NCBI GenBank assembly: GCA_051453625.1
Contig: JBOZIK010000001.1
Span: forward strand, 284,352,654-284,416,653
Length of the DNA: 64,000 nt
Source: Welwitschia mirabilis
Lineage: Eukaryota; Gnetophyta; Gnetopsida; Welwitschiales
Reading direction: 5' to 3'
Part shown: positions 23,501 through 35,125 of the stretch, piece by piece
Layout of the letters: every line of letters begins with the position of its first letter
Position numbering within the stretch: the first letter of the stretch is position 1
Translations under genes and position numbers: made by a program
Notes under the pieces: generated by a model
Seen by the model: only the letters and a program-made list of their open reading frames with translations
Databases searched by the model: none
What the model was told of the DNA's origin: nothing

Positions 23501-23929
23501 AAGAAAGATTATTAATATTACAAGGGAAAGCATAAAAGTAATATTGTAATTCCTCTAGGTAGAAAGGAATAATAGAGTATTCAAAGGAGAAATTTTAAGA
23601 TCAAAAGATAGTGAATAGAGAAGTAACTCATAGTAGGAATAAACACTTGCAATTTAAACTAAAAGATGCTAGAATATTTAGGATTAATGAGGAGTTGTAA
23701 TGAGTTATATAATAGGTAAGTTATATGCTTTGATAAAATTAAAATAAATTTCAAAATTAATGAAAGAAAATTTATCAAAAATGGAAATTTCTTAATCAAT
23801 AGCCATAGAATGTCAATAAGTATGAAGGTGATTATAAAAGCTAAGAGGCTGTAGTTAGCATGAAAGATTATATTTTCATCTTTTAAGGCCTATAATAACA
23901 CTAATTAATTCTTTGGATGGCAAGCTCTA

Positions 23930-24322
23930 AGACTTGATCATGCTCAGAAGGACAATCTAAAAATCCATGGAACTTGATAATAGAATTTATTAATGAATAT
24001 CTCTTATGAAATAGTAATAACTCTAATCCTAGTGAATCATACTTTAATGTTTCACTACCATTAAGAGAAGGAAGGAGAATTAACCTTCCCCTCTACTTCA
24101 TAGAAAAATTAAAGGGAAATTTAAGTGGAAGGCATCTAGAATGGGTTATTAAGAGAGTGAAATTTCTAAAAATTCCTGTTAGAGTAGAATTAATACCTTA
24201 AAGAAGAGAAATAAGGACATTGATAAGAATACTAAGAACACTAGGGCTAAAGCTAAAAGTAAAGTTGATTCCAAAGCGTAAACACATAGAAAGAGGCTCC
24301 AAAAATGCACATATACAATCTT
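23930..24322 (+). pseudogene. Coding-like island of unknown family
   Basis: A single plus frame of about 130 codons is broken only by two TGA and one TAA. It reads SEGQSKNPWNLIIEFINEYL, a Ser/Asn-rich linker, SYFNVSLPLREGRRINLPLY, a block ending GRHLEWVIKRVKFLKIPVRV, and a basic tail ending KRKHIERGSKNAHIQS before a TAA. The surrounding sequence has far denser stops. I do not recognise the family. It lies just 3' of the LINE 3 zf-RVT, on the same strand. It may be an ORF1 of another retroelement or a captured host fragment; chance is less likely but cannot be excluded. Confidence 0.35.
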
Positions 24323-25771
24323 AATGATTAACAAAATAGAATTTAGTATAGAAGACAATAATAATAAGAGTATTAATAAAAATAAATAGAATTAACAAGT
24401 AAAAAATTTACGTTGTTGAGTGATTATGAAAAAGAGAAAAACAAGAATAAAACAAAATAAAAAAGGTGCATCGAGAAGAGATTAATGAAGTAAGAAGCAA
24501 GGGTTCTAAGGAGGGTAAAGAAACTAACTAGAAAAGAAAGGAGTTACATGAGGATAGGTGGCAAAGCATTCATGTAGAGGAGTTCATAAATAAACTAATG
24601 AGTAAGAAGAATAAGCAACAAATCCAAAATAGAAAGAGTAGGAAGAGAATGTAACATAAAAATGAAATCAAAGTAAGAAGTAGGAGAGAATTAGCATAAA
24701 AGAAAATAGGCAATAATATAAGGGATTGGATGATTATGAATACAGGAATAAGAAAATGAAGTTCAATAAGATAGTATCTATCAGAGAATGGAGGATCGTT
24801 ATGTGATCTTTAGCCTAATGCCCAGAGATTTAATTGAAAAGATTACCAAAATCCATATAAATTTGATTTTATTAACACCTTGATAAAAATAGATATAGAA
24901 TGAAAGAGTCTTTGGTGAGAATAAGCAAGCTTAATAATACCAAGAAGGTCCTTGAAAATATAAGTACTAGATCTAGATTCCACTTTTTTCATAAGAAAAA
25001 ATTAATGGAAAAACATGGCATATGATTTAGTCCTCTAATCTTTCTTGTTTTTAGAGGGTATGTCTATGTCAATTCTATAGAAGTTCTTTTAGATTTTGTG
25101 CTAATGAAAAATGAGTTAAATCTCCTAAATGCTATGCATAATAATGTAAATATATGTTAACTTAGAATATAACAATCTTTAATCAAGTAGATTGAAAGAA
25201 AAAAAGGTAACATTACTAATTTATAATAGTATAAAATTACAATGCATACTATCTTTTTTAAGTATGAAATACCATAGTTAATATTTATGGCGAATAGATT
25301 ATTACAACATAAACTTCATTACCACATAGATTATTATTTTTAAAATACAATAATATGAGAGATATTTATTTTAATATTTAAATAAAGTTTTATAACTTTA
25401 AGTTTCCTTTTTAATGATAATGGTTTTAGAGATAATGGTTTCTAATTTAATAAATTTATCCTTCTTTCTTAATTATTTATATAAACTTTTTCATATTCTT
25501 TTTTTAATACTTGAGTGCAACACAAATCATGAATATCGTTACTATGCTTTATATATAGTAATTTTTAAAACAATTTATTAGCATTCTTATTTATTAATTA
25601 TTCTTAGATACTAATTGAATCATGAAGTTATTTAGTCTTATCTAAGACTTTTATGTTTTATCATAATTATTATTATACATCAAAAATACAAATATTTAAC
25701 TAATGGAATGCTATATGAGAGGGGATAAAACATTTAATAATGATAAGGATGAAAATGAAAAATACATGCTT

Positions 25772-25773
<2 letters not shown>
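24323..25773. other. AT-rich stretch, nothing identified
   Basis: Purine-rich on the plus strand to about 24.9 kb, then ordinary AT-rich sequence. No frame, repeat partner or motif recognised. Confidence 0.5.
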
Positions 25774-25806
<33 letters not shown>

Positions 25807-25906
25807 NNNNNNNNNNNNNNNNNNNNNNNNNNNNNNNNNNNNNNNNNNNNNNNNNNNNNNNNNNNNNNNNNNNNNNNNNNNNNNNNNNNNNNNNNNNNNN
25901 NNNNNN

Positions 25907-25978
<72 letters not shown>

Positions 25979-25980
25979 TC
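25774..25980. repeat. (CT)n microsatellite broken by an assembly gap
   Basis: About 16 TC units (25774-25806), a 100-N placeholder gap (25807-25906), then about 37 more units with one A interruption near 25973. The gap almost certainly lies inside the array. Leu-Ser or Arg-Glu frames across it are translation artefacts. Confidence 0.95.
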
Positions 25981-26878
25981 ATAGAATTTTTCCTTAGGTT
26001 GAAGAGAATTACAATATATAAAGCATTTTAAAACATGTTTTTATTAATCATGTGAAAGATAAACCATATGTGCATCTATCTTAGGCATTTTCCATTTTAG
26101 AATCAAAATATCAACTACATTCAAATTTAATAATAATTTCTTAAAAATTTTAAAATCTTACTTCTTATGTAAATGTATCTTAGGTTTATTTAATATTTAT
26201 GTATGTAACATATTGATAATTCTTGTAGCTTTAACTAGTGACATATGAAACTTTAATTAAACTTTTCAAAGTTATCAGATAACTTTATCCAATTAAGTTT
26301 ACTATATATGTTTTTCAATCATAAATAACATTTAAATTGTTTACTTTAGGAACATTAGTTATATTTTTGTTGTTTTTCATAGTTATTAATTTTTGTAATT
26401 ATCAAACTTGATGTTTTTGTTTTTTAAAAGTTCATCGTTATTTCACAAAAGCAAAGAGAGTTCACTGGTTATATGTTCAGATAGTAAAGAATTTATATTT
26501 ATCATAAATATTTCTATGTCTAGATAATATTCTAAAAGATGAAAGATATTAAAAGTATTAAATTTAGCTATAAATAGAGCTTTAAAGATTAAAAAAATAA
26601 AAATAAAAGACAAATCAAAAAGAGAGAGAAAGACAGAAGAAACATAAATGGCAAGAGCAAACTAAGGAAGAAGACAAAAGAGAGGAATAAGCTACAAAAT
26701 AAAGAAATTGAATTAGGTTTAATAAATGAGAAAGTAGGTAAAACATCCTTAAGTGATTCATTTAAGAATGAATGCTTTTTTAAATAGAAGTAATCAATAA
26801 AATATAAGCTAAGAAATAATTATAAAAATAAAAATTATATATAATAAGATATAAAGAATAGTGGAAAATATGCTTTCT
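25981..26878. other. AT-rich stretch, nothing identified
   Basis: No useful frame. A purine-rich run with aaaagagagagaaagacagaag lies near 26615-26640. Confidence 0.5.
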
Positions 26879-27047
26879 TGTAATACCTAATTTAAGCTCA
26901 TCTTATTAATTACATCTTTTATTGTTTTACTAATTTTTTCATGTTTAATTATTTAAAAATATTAGTAGAACTTATAATTAATAACTACTTATAATCCATT
27001 ATGATATGATTTAGAACGTATGGTTTTAAAAAATGCACATAAGTAAA
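26879..27047. repeat. LTR-like dispersed repeat, family D, copy 1
   Basis: Begins TGTAATACCTAATTT and shares the block acttataatccattatgat then gatttagaac with copies at 44854-45015 and 48133-48290. It is interrupted at its right end by SINE 2 and probably continues after 27245. The 44854 copy abuts a primer-binding-site-like sequence, which suggests this family is an LTR. Confidence 0.45.
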
Positions 27048-27245
27048 CACTACAATTTTTTTTTTAAGTAACAGTATGATCAAATAGGTAGTATGTGCCA
27101 TAGGAATGCCTAAAAGCACTTAGGCCTATGCAAATGTCAATTTTACACTCACACTAGCACGAGGATTCAATGGTAGATATGCCCCTTGGTAATGGAGGGG
27201 TTTAAACCCCCATGTTCAACATGTCCTTGACTTTTCCACTACAAT
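27048..27245 (-). mobile_element. tRNA-derived SINE (copy 2), 5'-truncated
   Basis: Flanked by 9-base perfect direct repeats CACTACAAT (27048-27056 and 27237-27245). On the minus strand box B reads GGTTTAAACCC (27199-27209), the expected GGTTCGAACCC with its CpG turned into TpA. The 3' half reads ttaggcattcctatggcaca, close to SINE 1, and ends in a poly(A) tail seen as poly(T) at 27056-27064. Box A is at the very 5' edge and partial. One flanking repeat overlaps a position that could belong to box A, so the 5' end is less certain than in copy 1. Confidence 0.75.
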
Positions 27246-28046
27246 AAATAATCTAGACAACAATACAAACAATTATTATGGAAGTAATTACAAATGATTT
27301 TAGCCTATACATGACACTGATGTCATATTTTTATGTTTTTTGTTTTTTATCTTGTTTTTTTAACATAATAATAAGTTATATATCATTAATGAGATGTAAA
27401 ATTATTATATTACATACATGAATATAAGTTCAGGAATAATCTTAGATTCAGGTATTACCATGATATATCATTAGATAGGTGATAAATAGTCCTTGAAGTG
27501 CAAGCATTCTTATAAAGCATTTTCACTTCTATATAGTATTAAAGAATGATCTAACAAAATCCTTTACTATAAAGGGCTTAGAGTATTAAGTTAGAATAAG
27601 TTCATGCATAAATAAAATAGAAGAGTGATAATGAATTCCACTTCTAAAAATGTTTTATATAAAAATATGATGCAAAGGATCTTGTGATGAAATACATGTA
27701 TGAAAATGATAGTTATTAGGATTTTCTTAATTTGATTATGATTAAATCACATGCAAAATGCATGTACACAATCCTATATGATATGATTTTTGGTTGATTA
27801 TTTATTTAAGAAAATAATTCTAAATTTATTAGGTTTATTTTATTTAAACAAAAAGTCATATATATAAATAAAAACAAAAATGTCATTTCATTTGACATTG
27901 TAATTAAAACATTTGTATTTTCTAATTAAATAAAGCAATTAAAAGATAGCTAACTTTAAAAAAAGAAAGGAAAAAAATTGCTTACTTTCTTATCATTTTT
28001 TCAATAATATTACCTTCAAATAAATCAAAAGAGTACTTTAGAATTC
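27246..28046. other. AT-rich stretch up to a large gap
   Basis: May begin with the remainder of repeat D. No frame or motif recognised. Confidence 0.45.
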
Positions 28047-29017
28047 NNNNNNNNNNNNNNNNNNNNNNNNNNNNNNNNNNNNNNNNNNNNNNNNNNNNNN
28101 NNNNNNNNNNNNNNNNNNNNNNNNNNNNNNNNNNNNNNNNNNNNNNNNNNNNNNNNNNNNNNNNNNNNNNNNNNNNNNNNNNNNNNNNNNNNNNNNNNNN
28201 NNNNNNNNNNNNNNNNNNNNNNNNNNNNNNNNNNNNNNNNNNNNNNNNNNNNNNNNNNNNNNNNNNNNNNNNNNNNNNNNNNNNNNNNNNNNNNNNNNNN
28301 NNNNNNNNNNNNNNNNNNNNNNNNNNNNNNNNNNNNNNNNNNNNNNNNNNNNNNNNNNNNNNNNNNNNNNNNNNNNNNNNNNNNNNNNNNNNNNNNNNNN
28401 NNNNNNNNNNNNNNNNNNNNNNNNNNNNNNNNNNNNNNNNNNNNNNNNNNNNNNNNNNNNNNNNNNNNNNNNNNNNNNNNNNNNNNNNNNNNNNNNNNNN
28501 NNNNNNNNNNNNNNNNNNNNNNNNNNNNNNNNNNNNNNNNNNNNNNNNNNNNNNNNNNNNNNNNNNNNNNNNNNNNNNNNNNNNNNNNNNNNNNNNNNNN
28601 NNNNNNNNNNNNNNNNNNNNNNNNNNNNNNNNNNNNNNNNNNNNNNNNNNNNNNNNNNNNNNNNNNNNNNNNNNNNNNNNNNNNNNNNNNNNNNNNNNNN
28701 NNNNNNNNNNNNNNNNNNNNNNNNNNNNNNNNNNNNNNNNNNNNNNNNNNNNNNNNNNNNNNNNNNNNNNNNNNNNNNNNNNNNNNNNNNNNNNNNNNNN
28801 NNNNNNNNNNNNNNNNNNNNNNNNNNNNNNNNNNNNNNNNNNNNNNNNNNNNNNNNNNNNNNNNNNNNNNNNNNNNNNNNNNNNNNNNNNNNNNNNNNNN
28901 NNNNNNNNNNNNNNNNNNNNNNNNNNNNNNNNNNNNNNNNNNNNNNNNNNNNNNNNNNNNNNNNNNNNNNNNNNNNNNNNNNNNNNNNNNNNNNNNNNNN
29001 NNNNNNNNNNNNNNNNN
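28047..29017. other. Assembly gap, 971 N
   Basis: Largest gap in the window. The gypsy-type gag to its right runs towards it on the minus strand, so the missing part may hold the downstream portion of that element. Any long frame spanning it is an artefact. Confidence 0.95.
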
Positions 29018-29720
29018 CTAAGAATGTTTGAATTTCTTCTTAACAATACATCTTTATATTGATTAAAGTTATTTTATTTGTTGTTATTATTGCTAATCTT
29101 ACTTTTGTTGAAATGTTGATTCTTGTTTTTACAAGACATTTTTTGTTGATTTTTCTTAAATATAGAACCCTTAGGAGAAAGTTTTTTCTTATTTTATTTG
29201 CTAATTTATTCTACTATCTTTGCTTTATCTATGTCATTAGTTATCATGTTGTATTAAAACAAAAATATTTTATAGCAAAAAACAAAGAACAACTATTAGT
29301 AAAAAGATTTTCTTTGCCTCTTCATCAAGATGCATATGTAATACATATCTTAGTAAGTCCATGAATTGACATTTAATACATGGCATGATACATTAAGATA
29401 TTTTTCTAAAATTATATAATTTAGTGATATTTTGATGAATATAGAATTTAATGATATACATTTTCTTAAAAACATACTTAAATTCTTCCATGAAAATTCC
29501 ACGTCTCTTAGATTTCTCATTTTTGTTTTTCACCACAGCTGAGCTTCTCCATTTAACATGTGGAAATATAAGAAAGCCTTTTTTGTAATCATCACATTAT
29601 AACATTTCTATAACCTTTTACACATCACTGGTTCATGCTTTTGCCCTAGATGAATCTGGATCTCTTGTAACCTTTGATAGGCTCAACTTAATGAAGGTAT
29701 AAATTAAATTTCTTATATCT
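29018..29720 (-). pseudogene. Gypsy-type gag (Retrotrans_gag) fragment
   Basis: Near 29600-29480 the minus frame reads KKAFLYFHMLNGEAQLW, stop where Trp is expected, then KTKMRNLRDVEFSWKNLS. This matches the Retrotrans_gag core: ATMYL-G-A-LWWRTR, then I-TWE-LK-EL. Upstream, to about 29720, the frame fits the E-FLW-ME-YF region loosely. Downstream to the gap lies a Lys/Asn-rich stretch (KNKNQHFNKSKISNNNNK) like the basic tail before a zinc knuckle. Stops and frameshifts are frequent. No protease or pol is seen; these could lie in the gap. Confidence 0.55.
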
Positions 29721-30699
29721 ACATTTTTATTAGGTTGATTATCAAAATTATTTACTTGTGGATTTTGATCTTGATTTGTAAAGTATTCTAGAAACTACAT
29801 AAATGCATATATTAATTCTTTCATTAATACTAAATATAGCTTCGTTTCCATGATTATTTTGTGAACTTGCTCCTTAGTTATCTTAACATTGATTATTATG
29901 AGATTAGGTTTTGAATAAAAGAAATTATATATCATTGTAAGTTAAAATTAATAATTTCGTATGATCTTAACAAATATGTTGTATCATTATTAGATAATTT
30001 GTTCTTACCAAGCATTGGTTTATTCAGTAACTAAAAAAAACAATTAGGTTGGTGTTCTTCCTTTTTTTAGTATAATCTCTTAAGTGAATATGAACTTATG
30101 TTTTATTATTCTTATGAATTTATACTAGAAGTCATCTCTTAAGGGTATAAGATCACATATTTGGAAATACTAAAAAGAGTTATAATTTAAAATTAAACAT
30201 AATAAAATGGTTAAAAGTTTAATTATTTTAAATGGATGGGAAATATATATATGGCAAGCTCTCAAGGATATTATATAAGATCACGATTTTATAGGTAAAA
30301 ATTTAAACTATTTTTAATTAATAATTCCAATTCTTAAATAAATATCAATTATCATTATATTGTTTTTAAGGTAATAAGTTCTTAAATATTTAATTTTGAG
30401 AAAATCATCTTTCCAAAATTATTTAGTAATAGGAGCTATTAAGGGTATTATTTATTTCATGATTACATTTTTTTTAATACACGTTTTAATTTACTAATAG
30501 ATTTGTAAAATTATGAAATTACACGTGAAATTTAATTACATCTATAAAACTAAGAATATACTATATAGTAGACACATATGTGTAATGATATTTCAAAACA
30601 TCTATAAAAACTAAGAATTTATCAAGTATTCTTAGTATACTTTAGAATAAATCAATTAGTTTAGTAACTATAATGTGATGCTTGTTGCTTATGTGCTTA
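29721..30699. other. AT-rich stretch, nothing identified
   Basis: Stops in all frames and no recognisable motif. It might contain the 3' end of LINE 4. Confidence 0.45.
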
Positions 30700-33600
30700 A
30701 GTGTAGGGAATTATAGGAAAATGTGGTACACATCTTAAATAGTATTTTATTATGAATCTAATGGGTCCATTCTTCTTAAGGAATCTTGAGCCACCTTTTT
30801 ATTTCAACTCTTAAATAAAGAAAATCCATTCTTATTTTTCCAATTATGCATCATAAATGTTGATGAAGTATAGTTTTTAAATAGTTTAACTTTATATCTG
30901 AACTTCGTTTGATGCTCGTTAGGTAGAAATATTTATTTCATTTTATCTTCTTTTAAAGATTCTAAATTATTTTTTATTTCATAATCTTATGAATCTATTT
31001 AGGAACATAATAGAAAAATTTTCCCTTAAAAATTCCATTTAACAAGACATAAAAATCCATCTTGAAACCATCATTTATCATGAGTTATTAAGATCACTCT
31101 TTTTAGGTATTTTTCCATTGTAACTATAGATATATTATGAGTATATGCTATAAATTGGAAAATAGCTTTAACTTTTAAGGGCATAATCTCTAATTCAAGT
31201 GTGAAATATTAAATTATGTTTATCTCTTATATTTTAATTCCTCTAATAAAAGCAACTTATAAATTTATTCTTGTTTCTCCCTAGTATTTATTTGCTAGAT
31301 TAAAACTATGAAGAAATCATTCATAAAGAATAGTTAGTAGAATAATTGCATTGAGTTCATTTTAAACTTTACAAGTTAAAATAGACTTCTTCTTACATTT
31401 TCTTTTTTAAAAAAAGGCTTTTATATCACTTGTGACTCTTTAAAAAACATATTTGTTTTACTTGTTTCATAAGCATTATAGTCCAAGATATGTATAAGAG
31501 GAAATTACATTCAAATGCTCATTTTCTATAATAAAACTATAGTTATTATTATGTGTAATACATACTATGACTTAAGTTATATATACATTAACTTACATTT
31601 CTTAATATTAGAAAAAGTCATCATGGATTTTGAGCATTTATTATAGTCCAACTTTTCCATTTAAAATTAAAACAACATCATCAACATAAAACAAGAGCCT
31701 GATAGTACTTTCTCTAATTATTACATCTTTAGTTAGTAGATTATGAACTTAATCTTAATGTTTATTAATAAATAATATAAGTAGAGTTCAAGAAATAGGA
31801 CATCCTTGTATCACACCAATAACACTATGAAATAAAATAGTGTCTTCATAACTTGCTTAAGCCATATGCCTTAGATTAGTCTATAAAGTACATAAAAGTA
31901 TAGTTATGTGGACCTCTTACTTTATCAATAAGATAGTTTAGGATGATAAGATGATTTATAGTCAAATGATGTTACCTAAATCTTGCCTATTATATTGTAC
32001 ATACCTTCTTTTCTTTAGTCCATCTTGCAATCATAAACTTTGGAATAACGCTTAAAGCTTAATAAAAATGTTACTTATCATAATTAGTCTATAGTTATTC
32101 AGATTAATCTTATATCATTTTCTAAAAAGCATAATTACCTTACTAGTACATAACTTATTTTATAATCTAGCTTGCATAGTTAAATTTAATTTCTTCCAAA
32201 TTGCATGCCATATTAATGATTCACTTATTTAAGAATTTCTTCATATAAGTTGTTTACATCAACATTCTACTTAATAATAGTCTTTTACTACCTTATATTA
32301 TGTCTTTAAAATAAATGGATAATGTACTAGTACTACTATTAAACTATTTAATCTATTTATTATCTTTAAATAATACTTGACAGAAATTTGGTATATCTTT
32401 AAAAGAGAATGAAGTTTATATTATCTTCTTTTTAGAAAGTGAATGCTAAAAACCTTTGGATTTTTCTTTATAATATAAAGTAAACTAGTTTGTACCTACT
32501 TAATAAATCATCTCTTTTTAGTATAAATTATATTTGCTCAAATTTAGTAAAATTCTACTTATTTTGCATTCTTCATTGAATCACTAATGATCCTTTTAAT
32601 TTTACTTTTTAGAAATATGAATAGCTTTTATAAGAAGAATCTTTATAAGACTTACATTTAAATTCTAATTATTTTGAATTTCATCTTGAAACTCTTGCTC
32701 AAATTGTTTAGTTATATTTAAGAACTTCTAATATGCTCTTCCTCTATTAATATTGTGAAGTATAAGAGGTAATAACAAGATTTAATTAATTATTCACATA
32801 ACTTAAAAAATGTAATTTTATTAATACTATCAATACTAAAATTAGAAAATTAATGCTAGAGAAGCTTTAAGGTCTTATAAAAGTTAACATACTAGATTCT
32901 AAGAATTTACTTATGCTACTCAAGACAAGTAGGTCTAGTTCTTGGCCCAATTATAACAAATGCATACCCCAATTGTTGAGCTATATGTCTTAAAATGATC
33001 TATTTTATTTTGCATTATTTTTATATCATAAAGAACCTTAAGGCTTTAATGATTAATAGGAATTTTTTTGGGAAGAAATTCTAGCATTAAAATTATAAAT
33101 GTGAAATTTTTTCTCTATAAGTAAAGGTGCTAATATCCAGATTAAAAAATAAAATTCTGTGGTACTTCTCTTAAGGTAAATTAATAAAAATCTGAGGATA
33201 AACTAATTTTTATTACATTATTTTTATCAAAACATATTAATTATATTCATCTATATTTTTTATTTGCATTTTTCATTGATGAGAATTAAACATTAAAATA
33301 ATCAAACTGTTAAATGATTAGCTTCAATATTATTATCTGTTAAAGGGAAAAAAGAAAAACCTAAAATAAAAATATTTGAAAAATCTTTGATTTCCTAGTT
33401 CTATAGAATACCAAAAATATTGTACTTATTAACAAGTGAAACTCTATAAAAATGAACAACTTTATGTACTATAGAATCATTAATATTTAAAAATCAATAA
33501 TGAAAAAAATAAAATCTCTATTTATTTGATTATTTAATGATTATGATATATTTTTCATTTAAGTATGTAACTTTTCTTCTTCTCTTACTTGTAAACCTTG

Positions 33601-34400
33601 TTTCATTTCTTTGTTTCTTGCCTAGTTTCTTTCATATAAGATCTTTATTAAGTTATAATTTTTATCCTTTAAGATTTCTTCAACTGTCCTAAATTTTCTC
33701 TCTTTGGTTGCTATCCTTGGATCAAATAATAATATGATGAGACTTATTGTAGGTTCAATGCCTTTTTTACATTAATTTTTGTTACTTATTTTAAGAACTA
33801 TAATACTATAAGACTAAAAGTTAACATTTATATTGAGTATTTTAGGCCAACTTAGCTTAAATGAAGATATTAGATTAACTATTTTATTATGAAAATATGT
33901 ATTATATTATTTTTAGTATCATTTCTAAACTTATGTGTTACCTAATGCTGATTCCATCTGTCCAACTAAATTCTAAAGCACATGCATAAGAATGAAATAA
34001 CTCTAGTAGAAAATGTTAGTGGTGTCAATGACCTTAATATTAGCACCTGTTTCTTAAAACACATCATCTTCAAAGTTATGTTTTAGAGTCACCTTGGAAA
34101 AATGTTCAGATTCTAGTTATGAGGCCAGACAATTATCGTATTAAAATCATCTAAACTTATTATCCATAAAAATTTGACTTCCTTATTGTCAAACCCTAAA
34201 TGGAAAACTCTAATTGTAAAATCATAAATCTTTCTTCACTTATAAGGAGATACAAGCACCCCTCATTATGAGAATATTTTTATGATAAAAGCTTTGTACC
34301 CCTTAGAGAGTAGGATTTTCATTATGTCATTCTAATATCTCCCTTTAAAAATAGGTTAGCCTTAAGGCTAGCATGATGATTCTATATCATTTTTAGATTT
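30700..34400 (-). mobile_element. Degenerate LINE of a different RT lineage (LINE 4)
   Basis: Minus-strand element with an RT at 31250-32130 whose motifs differ from the three L1 relics. Upstream on the same strand, near 34190-34130, the sequence reads FLWIISLDDFNTIIV, matching the W-I-GDFNTI box of an apurinic-type endonuclease. The distance of about 2.0 kb between endonuclease box and RT fits a LINE ORF2. Between them the sequence is too decayed to read. Ends are approximate. Confidence 0.6.
31250..32130 (-). pseudogene. Non-LTR reverse transcriptase relic (LINE 4)
   Basis: In order on the minus strand: a KLF-type block near 32100; a QARFRQHHLTINHLI-like stretch near 31990-31940, matching GQAGFR--HST-DH; LIDKVRGPHNYTFMYF near 31930-31885, matching the fourth RT block; GVIQGCPIS (31820-31793) matching GV-QGCPLSPTLF; and LLFYVDDVVLILNGKVGLQ with the catalytic box YVDD at 31677-31688. 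The box has Val for Ala, otherwise intact. About 190 bases later, SSYTYLGL (about 31500-31478) matches the S-TYLG block, and further on NAIILLTILYE matches the P-LLYG block. Stops and frameshifts interrupt it. RT lineages with QGCP and S-TYLG are separate from the L1 QGDP type. Confidence 0.75.
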
Positions 34401-35125
34401 CTTTCTTTAATGTACTAAAATTTATATTATTTTAATAAAAGACAATGGTTCTTCCTTTTTTATTTTAATTTATAAATTATATTTTACTTTCAATAGTTAA
34501 TTTGCATTATATTATTAAATTGAAGTCTTGGTTTATTAGAATATTTAAGTTAATTCATTGAATATTACTTTGCTTTCATACTCTTGCCATTGAGATATTT
34601 TCATCACATTCTCAGTTGTACTTTAATATTTTGATAGTTTAGAACTATATCATATTTTCAATTTTTTCCATTCCTTGAATTATCCCTATGGAAATAATGG
34701 CACCAGATTTTGCTACAACATGTGTTTTGGTTAATGTGTAAAATCTAGCCATAAATAATGAACACCTAAAACATTATCTTTAAGATTTTTACTATTCTTA
34801 TGTAGCTTTTGAGTGTTAAATGAGGATTTAATATTTTTCTTTAATTTTATAATCTTACAAAAAATCTCCTTTTGTTGATATTTTTTTAATACAAATTTCA
34901 TTTATGTAATGCAACTTGTATCAAAGTTTTTAGATGATTTAGTATTCTCACCATCATTTTTCCATTCAACCTCTAAAATTAAAATCATTTTCATTATTTA
35001 AGCTTGTTTGATATTGCAAAAATATAAAGTATTCTATCTTTAAAGTAATCTCTTCTTTTGTTATCATTTCCTCTCTCTAATCATTAGTCTAAAGAATTAT
35101 GTAATAAATTGTTAAAACCTCTGAT
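34401..35125. other. AT-rich stretch, nothing identified
   Basis: No frame or motif. Immediately left of the first LARD-like element. Confidence 0.5.

Larger units (their letters stand above)
20860..23560 (+). mobile_element. Degenerate L1-type LINE (LINE 3)
   Basis: Plus-strand relic with consecutive landmarks: a Lys/Gln-rich linker from about 20.9 kb, the WLKEG-D-NTKFFH-type block at 21271-21360, reverse transcriptase to about 22450, the post-RT KDSNLALLAKW-like block near 22780-22860 (read IQVIKDSILIT after reading stops through) and a zf-RVT domain at 23311-23500. It faces opposite to LINE 1 and LINE 2. The 5' boundary is uncertain and no poly(A) tail or target duplication was found. Confidence 0.75.

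Noticed and set aside
25703-25997. Leu-Ser and Arg-Glu repeat open frames on both strands
   Set aside because: They translate the CT/GA microsatellite and the N gap and have no real coding content.
27982-29046. Open frame of 354 codons on the minus strand
   Set aside because: Almost all of it is the 971-N gap; only about 30 codons are real sequence.
29059-29364. 101-codon hydrophobic plus-strand frame
   Set aside because: It is the antisense of the Lys/Asn-rich gag tail on the minus strand; the hydrophobic look comes from reading A-rich codons in reverse.
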